Part shown: piece by piece, positions 27,217-35,693 of the stretch
Position numbering within the stretch: the stretch's first letter is position 1
How the letters are laid out: the number at the start of each line of letters is the position of its first letter
Origin: Trichodesmium erythraeum GBRTRLIN201
GTDB lineage: Bacteria > Cyanobacteriota > Cyanobacteriia > Cyanobacteriales > Microcoleaceae
Length of the DNA stretch: 55,991 nt
Direction of reading: 5' to 3'
Assembly: GCA_018457135.1 (NCBI GenBank)
Contig: JAGGDU010000151.1
Span: 1 to 55,991 of the forward strand
Notes under the pieces: generated by a model
Databases searched by the model: none
What the model saw: only the letters and a program-made list of their open reading frames with translations
What the model was told of the DNA's origin: nothing
Position numbers and translations under genes: made by a program

Positions 27217-27879
27217 TCAAACACTAATTCCATAACTTATAAAAGTTACAAGATGCTCTATAAATTGATCAATAGAATTGTCACTTAATATTTCTGATTC
27301 TTCAATTTGATTCAAACTGCGCACTACCATTGCAACTATTAAATCAAGATTCCACTTTAATTCTGTAGGATATTTATGGGGTAGCACTTTTGTTAGTATG
27401 TATAGAAATCTTTGTTGAATAGTTCTAAATTCTTGTTCTACCCGTTTATGAATTGGGTGGAGTTCGGTGCGGCAACACCCCATAAATTGTGCATGAATTC
27501 GAGATTCTTCTGATCCCTGTTGAAGCATCTTTAGGGGAGGGCTGACAAAAGCTGTTAAAATTTCCGGCAGTGAAGGGAGCTGATCTGACTCTTCTAGAAT
27601 TTTGAGTTGTCGTAGTTGTTCTTGAACAATGGGTTGTCCTACCCGTCGGACTACTGCAATAAACAGTTCCTCTTTGGAACCAAAGTGATAATGAATGGCC
27701 GCCAAGTTTACATCGGCTTCCCGGACTATAGCTCTTAGTGAAGTTCCTGTAAAACCCAGAGAGGCAAACCGTTTTTCTGCGGCATTGAGAATTTTTTCCT
27801 TTGTATCAATAGTTGAATTTTTACTCATTGAATCCTGTGTTTGTTTTCCAGAATACGCAGCTTGGTTTGATTTAATCAT
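27217..27879 (-). CDS. TetR/AcrR-family transcriptional regulator
   Basis: A TetR N-terminal DNA-binding domain is clear: TKEKILNAAEKRFASLGFTG, then SLRAIVREADVNLAAIHYHFGSKEELF (about residues 25-73). The remaining 145 residues are a helical ligand and dimer domain with an FMGCCRTELHPIH segment. I do not know the ligand. ATG 27879 gives 220 residues; ATG 27828 (MSKNST), with AGGA five bases ahead, is a good alternative that trims 17 residues of non-conserved leader. No close divergent target is present: the nearest flanks are a relic and a 784-base spacer, so it may act on itself or elsewhere. Confidence 0.9.
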   Translation of the reverse strand: MIKSNQAAYSGKQTQDSMSKNSTIDTKEKILNAAEKRFASLGFTGTSLRAIVREADVNLAAIHYHFGSKEELFIAVVRRVGQPIVQEQLRQLKILEESDQLPSLPEILTAFVSPPLKMLQQGSEESRIHAQFMGCCRTELHPIHKRVEQEFRTIQQRFLYILTKVLPHKYPTELKWNLDLIVAMVVRSLNQIEESEILSDNSIDQFIEHLVTFISYGISV

Positions 27880-28666
27880 CAATTAGCTACCCTTCCAGTT
27901 TATTTTCAATCTATGTTTTCTTTTCGCAAATAATCACGATTATTTTAAATAATACACTTTTATTCTAACAGGAATTACGAAGTAGGATTATATATGTTGG
28001 ATAATTTAGTTATGATTCCAGATATAACTACTAATATTAGTCTCATTGTGTAGTTTTTGTCCAAGTTGACTAAATCTTGTACAGACTAATAATAGTTGAT
28101 CTGTACTGTATAAATAAGTAATAGAAGTTAATAACAAAAAATTGAGTAATAATTATTTTTGCCAGATACGAAATTAGACTATATCTTATTGATTTTACTG
28201 ATTGCTAAATACCTATTGGTAATAATTCTTATTATTAAATATCTAATTAAATGATAGTATACAGCAATAGTGCTGATGAAATATGTAATAAAAGTTAATA
28301 GCAAGAAATTAAGTAATAATTCCTATTGCTAAATACGCAATTAAGTTAGAAGGAAAGAAAAGGCACTTGGAGGAGAAAGTTTTTTGATAACTGATCATTG
28401 AGAATTAATATTAGAATAATATCCTGAAAATTCTACGCGGTAATTAATTATTCAATCTTCAAGAGCGAGATTTTACCAAATTAAATTAGGTTTGACTATG
28501 CCGATATTTAAAGTCGTTATGGTAGATAACTAATTTGTTCTGCTAATATCAAATATGTTGGCTTCGGAGTCATATAATTCCTATTGTCAGTATGAGCTAA
28601 AACTATTCGACTTTAAAATTTAGTAGGAGTTTGGCGAAAAAAACTCCTACAATACTTAAGTATATT
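27880..28666. other. AT-rich spacer with an imperfect direct repeat
   Basis: No ORF is supported. About 76 bases at 28103-28178 recur imperfectly at 28272-28350, sharing AAGTTAATA, AAATT(G/A)AGTAATAATT and AAATTA(G/A). The repeat is about 170 bases apart and could be an old duplication. No terminator or promoter stands out. Confidence 0.45.
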
Positions 28667-29416
28667 TTAGCTAACGTTTAATTTTAGTGGGTATAATGGT
28701 TCTTGACCATTCAACTGCCAAATCCTAAATACTAATACAACAGCCACAGTTAACCACACACAAGAAGGAGCCAAAATGATTCCAGCTATAGGGTTAATTT
28801 GCCAGTAAAGTATAGTAACTATTAATGCAGATAACCAAGGACCTAAAATAACTACAGGAACAGCAGCACCTAACCTCTTTTGTACAGTAAAGATAGTATT
28901 CCAAGTATCTCCTAAAGCAAGATGTAGTGCAAAAGCTATAAAAGGAAGCACTAAAAATTGTTGGTTCATCTGCTGCCAAATTAATAGAGAAGAAATTACT
29001 CTTAAAATGGAAATTGTCATCCAAACTATGGGAAAAGCTAGAGGTGGAGGTGCCCATTTTGGTCTAACAATATTATCATAGGTTTTCCTAGTGCGGGTAT
29101 TATCTAAGAACGAAAAAATTCGCGAACGAATACTCAATAATGTGAAAAATAATCCGGCAAATACAGTGCTTAACCAATTGGGAAAAAAGGAGGAATTATC
29201 AACTAAAATTACTAATTTTTCCATTCCCCAGAAAGTGAGAATAATTATTCCTATTTGCAGAATAGTTCCTAATTTATAAATTAAAACTGTCTTCAAATCT
29301 AGTTCTTTTGTCGGAACTATTTTTCTGTCTAGAGATTGATTTGTATCTTCAGTTTTTACCCCCATTACTGTATTGACAATATGTTCAATTTTTCCACCAT
29401 CATTTGATTGATTCAT
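28667..29416 (-). CDS. TspO/MBR-like tryptophan-rich membrane protein with N-terminal extension
   Basis: The C-terminal 145 residues have TspO features: PKWAPPPLAFPIVWMTISIL (Pro-rich start and Trp-bearing helix 1), an aromatic helical core with LALGDTWNTIF, and VWLTVAVVLVFRIWQLNG at the end. TspO proteins bind tetrapyrroles and act in membranes. At 249 residues it is about 90 longer than usual: the N-terminus adds a hydrophilic leader and two spans (about 45-65 and 75-95). Function in this organism is inferred from the family only. It is divergent from the short relic at 29465. Confidence 0.75.
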   Translation of the reverse strand: MNQSNDGGKIEHIVNTVMGVKTEDTNQSLDRKIVPTKELDLKTVLIYKLGTILQIGIIILTFWGMEKLVILVDNSSFFPNWLSTVFAGLFFTLLSIRSRIFSFLDNTRTRKTYDNIVRPKWAPPPLAFPIVWMTISILRVISSLLIWQQMNQQFLVLPFIAFALHLALGDTWNTIFTVQKRLGAAVPVVILGPWLSALIVTILYWQINPIAGIILAPSCVWLTVAVVLVFRIWQLNGQEPLYPLKLNVS

Positions 29417-29464
29417 AATTACAATACTCAGAGAATTATTAATTTACGGATAATTAATTATACT

Positions 29465-29603
29465 ATGACAAAATTAACCCCAATTCAACTAGAGGATAAT
29501 ACAACTATTTCTCTTGAAGCTACAGAAAATTTGGATATTTCTACGGTAAGCACTCCAGAAAATATAGCAGAAGAAGGGGGGGGATGAAGTTGCTCCCTTT
29601 TAA
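29465..29603 (+). pseudogene. Truncated, frameshifted relic resembling a Trypco1 (CU044_2847) N-terminus
   Basis: The ATG frame reads MTKLTPIQLEDNTTISLEAT, NLDISTVSTPEN and IAEEGGG before TGA at 29585. An eight-G run at 29576-29583 precedes the stop; removing one frame step continues GDEVAPF, then TAA. The start resembles cyanobacterial CU044_2847/Trypco1 proteins from memory, which have GWGDEVAPF-like text at that point. The gene is then cut off by TTTTTGA heptamers. The family call is an inference. Confidence 0.45.
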
Positions 29604-29618
29604 CTTCTGTTCTTACTT

Positions 29619-29647
29619 TTGATTTTTGATTTTTGATTTTTGATTTT
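29619..29647 (+). repeat. TTTTTGA heptamer array
   Basis: Four consecutive TTTTTGA-type units truncate the preceding relic. A second, longer-period array with TTGGACT follows at 29752-29785. The rest of 29417-29901 holds only the relic and the leader of the next gene. Confidence 0.75.
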
Positions 29648-29901
29648 GACTAACTTAAGGCGATCGCGGCTTTAGTCAAACTTTCCCAGAAAGTACCATC
29701 TATTTATTAACTTGCCAAAGGCTTTGTTATATGAAGGTAGGGATATGGCACTTGGACTTTGATTTGGACTTATACTTGGACTTACTCATATTTACTTTTG
29801 TGCCACATATTGTGATTTTTACACTATGGGCATCCGCAACGCAACAAAGCCTTTACCAAATATAATATATGCTATGAGGAGTACCCAAATCTAAACTACT
29901 C

Positions 29902-30873
29902 ATGGCTTACGAACGCGAAAAACAAATAGCAATAGAATCTGCCCTAGCAGCAGCCAAACTCTGCGAACAGGTGCGTATCAATATTCCCCCAGCAATGGAA
30001 AAGGGCGACAAAAGTCCTGTAACTGTTGCTGACTATGGTGCTCAGGCATTAATTTGTAAAGCTTTAGCTGAAGCTTTTCCCAATGATCCAGTGGTAGGAG
30101 AAGAAGATGCTACTGAGTTACAAACTCCGGAAATGGCAGAAAATTTGACAAAAGTGACAAATTATGTGCAAGAACAAATAACAAATGCTACTCCAGAACA
30201 GGTAGTACAGTGGATTAACCAAGGTAATGGTAAAGTTGGACCCCGTTATTGGACGTTAGACCCTATTGATGGCACGAAAGGGTTTTTACGTCAAGACCAA
30301 TATGCAGTAGCTTTAGCATTAGTCGAAGAAGGAGAAGTTAAAGTCGGGGTGTTAGCTTGTCCTGCAATGCCAGTAGAAAATAATCAACCAGGAATGTTAT
30401 ATGTAGCAGTAAGAGGTGAAGGTGCAGCAATGATGCCAATAGCAGGGGGCGAACTGACTCCCATTCAAGTTGTGCAGGCTGATGATACTGCTCATCTTCG
30501 GTTTGTTGAGAGCGTGGAAAGTTCTCACGGCGACCAAGACCGTCAGAATGCTGTAGCAAAAGCAGTAGGTATTACAGCAGCATCAGTTAGAGTAGACTCC
30601 CAAGCGAAATACGGTATCGTTGCATCTGGACAAGCTGCTTTGTATTTGCGCTTGCCCTCACCAAAGTCTCCAAATTACCGAGAAAATATTTGGGATCATG
30701 CTGCTGGTGCGATCGTAGTTGAGGAAGCAGGAGGGCGTGTTTCTGATATTCATGGCAAACCATTAAATTTTGCTGATGGCGCAAAGATGCTTGAGAACAG
30801 GGGTATAGTTGTTAGTAATAAAATAATTCATGACCAGGTTTTATCTATTTTAAAACAGCTTTCAGTTAAGTAG
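29902..30873 (+). CDS. cysQ: 3'(2'),5'-bisphosphate nucleotidase (CysQ/Hal2 type)
   Basis: It hydrolyses 3'-phosphoadenosine 5'-phosphate to AMP, clearing the by-product of sulfate activation; it is Mg-dependent and Li/Na-sensitive in the family. Metal ligands of the inositol-monophosphatase fold are present: GEEDA (66-70), LDPIDGTKGF (119-128) and NIWDHAAGAIVVEEAGG near the C-terminus. At 323 residues, with a long segment between the first two motifs, it is the Hal2 rather than the short CysQ form. The ATG at 29902 gives the expected N-terminus. It is followed by a perfect 12-bp hairpin. Confidence 0.92.
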   Translation: MAYEREKQIAIESALAAAKLCEQVRINIPPAMEKGDKSPVTVADYGAQALICKALAEAFPNDPVVGEEDATELQTPEMAENLTKVTNYVQEQITNATPEQVVQWINQGNGKVGPRYWTLDPIDGTKGFLRQDQYAVALALVEEGEVKVGVLACPAMPVENNQPGMLYVAVRGEGAAMMPIAGGELTPIQVVQADDTAHLRFVESVESSHGDQDRQNAVAKAVGITAASVRVDSQAKYGIVASGQAALYLRLPSPKSPNYRENIWDHAAGAIVVEEAGGRVSDIHGKPLNFADGAKMLENRGIVVSNKIIHDQVLSILKQLSVK

Positions 30874-30880
30874 ACATCAA

Positions 30881-30908
30881 GTAGGAATGTTGCATTCAAC
30901 ATTCCTAC
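30881..30908 (+). terminator. Perfect 12-bp palindrome after cysQ
   Basis: GTAGGAATGTTG and CAACATTCCTAC pair perfectly around CATT, eight bases past the cysQ stop. The T-tract is weak (AGGTTTATCTTTT). The sequence belongs to the GTAGGGATGTTGCA repeat family seen at 31203 and 33066, so it may be a repeat recruited as terminator. Confidence 0.6.
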
Positions 30909-31027
30909 AGGTTTATCTTTTAACTGGGTAAAGCAATTAAATAATTATCACTCCCTAGGAGCTTGAGTAGAAACAAAGAATTGGCAGATCCAGTCAATGG
31001 TCTTGTTAAACCAGAAAGAGAATATAT

Positions 31028-31133
31028 ACAGCTAATTTGCAGGAAAATGATGTCCGGCTATATTTGGTAAAAATCATGTAGCGCAGCCATTTTGCCCGCG
31101 TTAGCTTACCTCATCAACCTGCAAATTAGCTGT
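31028..31133. repeat. 106-bp MITE-like inverted-repeat element
   Basis: ACAGCTAATTTGCAGG (31028-31043) and CCTGCAAATTAGCTGT (31118-31133) are a perfect 16-bp inverted pair. TGATG/CATCA pair just inside. No protein is encoded and no clear target duplication is seen. The region 30909-31714 holds no gene I can defend; the short frame at 31194-31385 is doubtful. Confidence 0.7.
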
Positions 31134-31202
31134 AAGAACTAAGTCAAGACAACTGTTCGCCTATGGTGTTGCTTATAGCAGCTTTTACTTAGGTTGACCA
31201 CA

Positions 31203-31231
31203 GTAGGGATGTTGCATAAGGGCGTCCCTAC
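31203..31231. repeat. GTAGGGATGTTGCA-type palindromic repeat, copy 2
   Basis: GTAGGGA and TCCCTAC form 7-bp arms. The first 24 bases are identical to the reverse complement of 33066-33089, so copies 2 and 3 flank the oxidase gene in opposite orientation. Confidence 0.75.
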
Positions 31232-31714
31232 AAGGGTTTTTGTTCAAAGAAGTGGGTTCTATCTTTCTGAAAACCTCTATATATATAATCTAACTGGAGA
31301 TAATAAATATTTTAATTATGCTAAGGATAGTGTAGCCTATTTGCGAACATTTGCTTTAGAGCAATTAAACCGAAGTTACCTCTAAAGCTTATGCAATTCC
31401 CGTATAGGTAAGTTTGGGTAACCTTAGCAGAACGGCCTTGGAAAATTTTCTTAATCTAATGTTATTTAGATTATTTGATCTAGCTTTAGTTGGCTTGTTT
31501 TCCTGAGTCGAAGTTCTTTTTGTCGGACGACGGTGTCAAAAACTGAAGCCAAGCTGAACCATATAATTCAAGCAAGTAAACCCAAAAGGCACATAGGCTG
31601 AAATCTAGTTAAATATAACTAAGAAGGGCTGTCACCTTAGCAGAGCAAGTACAGTAATTATATTGCCACTTTCATCCAACAAAGTCAAGTGTAAGTATTA
31701 AAGCTGACATGATA

Positions 31715-32884
31715 TTACTTGACAATCATTTTTTCAACTGCCTCTGCTGTTGCTGGAGCTAACAACACCCCATTCCGATAATGACCTGTTGCCAACAATA
31801 TATTTCGCCAACCTTCCAGATAACCAACTGCAGGAGCAGCTTGACCTTCTGGACGAGGTCGTAAACCAGACCATTTCCTAAGAATATTTGCATCTGCTAA
31901 ACCCGGACAAAAACTAATTGCTCTCGCCATCACGTGATCTAATAAACTGGAGTCAGCTACCACCTCACCGATATCGTTGGGAAATTCAACTGTTGCTCCC
32001 ACCCAATATTCATTTTCTGCTACTGGTATAATATGCACATCATCCCCAGTGATCACTGGTTGAAAATCTGACTTTCCTAAAAGCGTTGACACTTGCAGAT
32101 GTAAAGCTTGACCTAATACAGGTATTAGAGTAAATCTATTATCAACATTAGACTTGCGCTTGAGTTGCAAAGAGCGTAGCTTACCCCCTTTTATTCCTTG
32201 TAAACATGGTAATGAACCCAAGCCGGCGGCAACAACTAACCAGTCTACATCTGGCAAAGTAGGAGTTTTTTTTGTCTCATCCAAATTTTTTATAGATACT
32301 TGGCGACAACGATATTCATTTCTTGGCAGAGAAATAGTCTTATATTCAGCAACTGTGACCCCAAAATGAAAATTCACACCATTTTGTTGAGCCGCTTCTA
32401 CTAAAGCTAAAGTTAATTCAACAGGGTTAACTTGTAAATCTTCGGGAGAATAAATAGCTGCTATCACCTCTGATATTTGGAGCTGGGGGCAGCGATCGCC
32501 TAGTCGTTCTACATCCCACATTTCTAATGGCAAATCATCTGCTTCTCGAATATTTATTAATCTTTGCCACTTGTCGAGATCTTCCCCAGGCAAACACAAC
32601 TGTAAAATACCTTGACGGTTGTGAGAAATAGAGCGATTTATTTTGGCTTCTAGCTCAGGAATTAAATTGTGATAAGCTTGCACACTCATGCGTCTCATTT
32701 TCCAAGGTCTGCCTTTAGCTTTTTGACTAATAACTCCCATCAAAACACCCAAAGCAGCACCCGTAGATCCTTGAGCAGGCATTTGTTTATCTAAGACTGT
32801 AATTTTTAAACCTTCTATTTTGCTGAGTTGATAAGCGATCGTTGCTCCAACTACTCCACATCCAATAATTACTATATGACTCAT
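31715..32884 (-). CDS. thiO: FAD-dependent glycine/D-amino-acid oxidase, ThiO-like
   Basis: The 389 residues begin MSHIVIIGCGVVGATIAYQL, a GxGxxG FAD-binding Rossmann motif, and continue TVLDKQMPAQGSTGAALGVL. They end with LRKWSGLRPRPEGQAAPAVG and LLATGHYRNGVLLAPATAEA, the DAO-family signature. In ThiO the reaction makes iminoglycine for the thiamine thiazole ring; other DAO-family substrates remain possible. I chose ATG 32884; a TTG at 32908 would put eight unconserved residues ahead of the Rossmann strand. No other thiamin gene is adjacent, so the exact substrate is not settled. Confidence 0.8.
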   Translation of the reverse strand: MSHIVIIGCGVVGATIAYQLSKIEGLKITVLDKQMPAQGSTGAALGVLMGVISQKAKGRPWKMRRMSVQAYHNLIPELEAKINRSISHNRQGILQLCLPGEDLDKWQRLINIREADDLPLEMWDVERLGDRCPQLQISEVIAAIYSPEDLQVNPVELTLALVEAAQQNGVNFHFGVTVAEYKTISLPRNEYRCRQVSIKNLDETKKTPTLPDVDWLVVAAGLGSLPCLQGIKGGKLRSLQLKRKSNVDNRFTLIPVLGQALHLQVSTLLGKSDFQPVITGDDVHIIPVAENEYWVGATVEFPNDIGEVVADSSLLDHVMARAISFCPGLADANILRKWSGLRPRPEGQAAPAVGYLEGWRNILLATGHYRNGVLLAPATAEAVEKMIVK

Positions 32885-34122
32885 TTTGAATAATTTAAAA
32901 AATATCAATTTACTATGGCTTTAAGCTCAAGTAATACCAATTCATGCATTAATGCTAACTTTTTGTCAAACTTCAGAAATTTCAGTAATTAACACAAAGG
33001 GAATAACCTTTTTGTACTATTAACTAACCCTCTAGAATTATGTTAATTTTAAAATGTTGTTTACCGACGCCCTTATGCAACATCCCTACCCCTCCAAGGT
33101 CGGAGTTACAGCCCTGTCCGTTGTTTAACGGGGTCAAAACGGGGTCAAGAACCCCTACTACATGATTTTCACTAAGTAGGTAGGCATGAAAAAACTTAGG
33201 TATATTAAGATTTGTATACTGACTTCAAGCTCCTCTAGAGATCTGATTTGAGGCAAATTTACATTTTGTTATATAGCAATTAATTTCAAAACCGACTTGC
33301 TTATTTAAAGAGTAAATAATTTGCCCCAAATTTGCTGTATATAGAATCCAATTATATAGTATATATTTATAATTCTATAATTACTTCAATCAATTACTTC
33401 AATTGACTGTAAATAATTTTAATTCAGTCAGCTACAGCTATAGTATCCATAAGCCTAAACTACAAAAGTTTGATTCCATATTCTCTATATCAATTTTAAG
33501 TATTTATACTATAAAATCATCTTCATTGACTTTCCTCAGGAGTCAAATTATCAGGAAAATATTAATCATAAATGATTGATTATTTACCTTTATTCACCAC
33601 TATTATTTTTTTCCGGACTCCTAATTTTTTATACTTGGTTTGGAAGTGTAAAATGTAGATTTTATTATTATTAAAAATAGCCAGGCATTTTTATTATATA
33701 GGCAAAGTGCGCTAGTGTATTTAAAATACTTGTTGATGAGGATTTATTTTAAAGGGCTTAGACTGTAAGTATGCCTGATTTCACTGCTATAGCTAATTAA
33801 TAAGACTTAGTCGAAAAATAGATGTAGAGATATTCTCTGGAGTATCTCTACATCTAGATTTTAGATTAAGATAGTGCTTATTTCATGTCTCTTTGAATAC
33901 CCACAACAAAAATTTTAGGGAGTTTATCATTGGGAGTAATTGATATAATAAAAGCATTTTTATTATGGTTAATTCATGAGAATTTACCTGATAGCTCAAT
34001 ACTTAAACACTACAAAAAAGTTTGAGGAAATTGAGAAAATTGAAATCCTTGAAAACCAATAGTTTTTACTTGATATGATAGCTGATAGCTAAATGATAAA
34101 AGCTATAACTACTGAAAACTAT
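32885..34122. other. Gene-free spacer with a palindromic repeat copy
   Basis: No ORF is supported in about 1.2 kb. Positions 33066-33089 are a 24-base exact inverted copy of 31203-31226. Just after it a GGGGTCAA motif occurs twice (33129-33155). The remainder is AT-rich with no recognised promoter. Confidence 0.6.
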
Positions 34123-34566
34123 TTAACTATTTTTTGGCACTAAATCTAAGAAAGCATCAAAATCAGCTATTGCTTTTTTGTACTCGCTCAGAGCTTGTTT
34201 TTTATTGCCTTCTGTTGCTGCTGTATCAATATCCTCTAAGTCATCAAATATCTTTTTTGCTGCATTCAGTACAGGTGTTTTATCTCTTGGCAACAGTAGA
34301 CTTTGGGTGAGATAATTAGTCTTACTCCGCAAATCTCCCAAAGGCCCGTGGATAAATGTACGAATATTTACCCATTCGCCTTTCTGAATTAGGCTTTCTA
34401 GTTCATCCATGCGATCGCGTAAAGCCTGTATTCCTGATTCAGATACTTCTATTTTTTGTAACTGAGCATCTGAGTAGGTTAGCGGTGGAGTCGGAGAACT
34501 ACAACTTGCCAAAAATGCTACTAACAGCACTATTACCCATGCTACTATCGACCGTTTGTTTAACAT
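34123..34566 (-). CDS. psbQ: Photosystem II lipoprotein PsbQ (CyanoQ)
   Basis: CyanoQ binds the lumenal face of photosystem II and stabilises the oxygen-evolving complex. The 147 residues have a hydrophobic signal (about 8-20) with lipobox LASC and lipidation Cys22, then a four-helix-bundle body: IQALRDRMDELESLIQKGEW, HGPLGDLRSKTNYLTQSLL, KTPVLNAAKKIFDDLEDIDT and a final helix ending FDAFLDLVPKNS. Length and the GPLGDLR turn are typical of cyanobacterial PsbQ. It is a single gene, 90 bases from the dehydrogenase behind it on the same strand. Confidence 0.92.
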   Translation of the reverse strand: MLNKRSIVAWVIVLLVAFLASCSSPTPPLTYSDAQLQKIEVSESGIQALRDRMDELESLIQKGEWVNIRTFIHGPLGDLRSKTNYLTQSLLLPRDKTPVLNAAKKIFDDLEDIDTAATEGNKKQALSEYKKAIADFDAFLDLVPKNS

Positions 34567-34656
34567 AATCTTTTTTGTTTGTCAAAGCTAATTTTAGTAT
34601 TCTATTCTTAGATTTAAGATGGAAATGACTTTTTTGGCAATAGGAAGTATATTTAC

Positions 34657-35451
34657 TTACTTATTGGAATCCAAACCTTTAAACTGTTTTTCTACCAAAC
34701 TAACTAAAGTCTCTCGGGGAAGAAAACGAGAAGTATTAACAATTACCTGATTTAAAAATTCTCCTGTAACAACATTAGACTTATCTTTTTCTAATGCTTC
34801 AAGAGCATCTCGTACTACATTTTGTGCAGAGGTCAATTTTGCCTCTGAACCTTCTCGAGCAAACTCCGGAAATTCTGCTTTCTTGAAAAAATCTGACTCT
34901 GTTGGTCCAGGACAAAGGGCAAATATCTTCACCCCTGAATCTCGATTTTCTGCCCACAAAGCCTCACTAAAACTTAAAACAAATGCCTTAGTTGCACCAT
35001 AAACAGACATATAAGGCAAAGGTTGAAATCCTCCAATTGAAGCAACATTAATAATCCCACCAGACTGGCGTTGTTGCATTCGGCCTAAAAATAAATATGT
35101 TAATTCCACTAAAGCAGTAATATTTAATTGAATCATATTTACCTGCTTTTCTAGAGGTCTTTGAGTAAAATTTCCATAGTCACCAAAACCAGCATTATTA
35201 ACTAATAAATCTATAGTTAATCCTTGCTCTAAAACTACTTCAAATATAGACTTTGCTGCTGCTGATGCTGTTAAATCTTGAACTATTACATTGGTCTGAA
35301 TTTGATATTTACTCTCGACCTGATTTGCTAATTTATGTAATTTATCTTCCGAACGAGCCACTAATACTAGATTGGTTTTTCTCGCTGCTAATTCTTTAGC
35401 AAAAGTTTCACCAATTCCAGAAGAAGCCCCTGTAATTAATGCAGTTTTCAT
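34657..35451 (-). CDS. Short-chain dehydrogenase/reductase
   Basis: This is a classical SDR of 264 residues: TGASSGIGE (8-16) binds the cofactor, NNAG is at 85-88, and the catalytic set is S138, Y151 and K155 in INVASIGGF and YGATKAF. VARSEDK after the second strand suggests an NADP preference through its Arg. The C-terminal FLPRETLVSLVEKQFKGLD fits the DltE-like/YqjQ-like subgroup that reduces aliphatic or lipid carbonyls, but no substrate can be named. It lies upstream of psbQ on the same strand and is divergent from the patatin gene. Confidence 0.92.
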   Translation of the reverse strand: MKTALITGASSGIGETFAKELAARKTNLVLVARSEDKLHKLANQVESKYQIQTNVIVQDLTASAAAKSIFEVVLEQGLTIDLLVNNAGFGDYGNFTQRPLEKQVNMIQLNITALVELTYLFLGRMQQRQSGGIINVASIGGFQPLPYMSVYGATKAFVLSFSEALWAENRDSGVKIFALCPGPTESDFFKKAEFPEFAREGSEAKLTSAQNVVRDALEALEKDKSNVVTGEFLNQVIVNTSRFLPRETLVSLVEKQFKGLDSNK

Positions 35452-35693
35452 TTAGATTAAGATCAAATAGGATATAATCATTATATTTTTATAAATTAAT
35501 CAGGAATTACCCATAACTAATCTAGAGCAGAGTTAATGACTATTAACCCCTCTAAATACTATATTATTTGATCTTTTGCTTAAGTATTATCAATTAAACT
35601 TTATTAATAAGCTTAAATATAAAGTGAATTTTAGGATTACTATTTACTTTACATTTTTAGTATCACAAAATCAAACCCTGGAGGTAATAAACT

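Noticed and set aside
31194-31385. 63-codon plus-strand frame with protein-like end (NKYFNYAKDSVAYLRTFALE)
   Set aside because: It starts inside a palindromic repeat, has no ribosome site and matches no family I know. It could be the tail of a lost gene, but I cannot support it as one.
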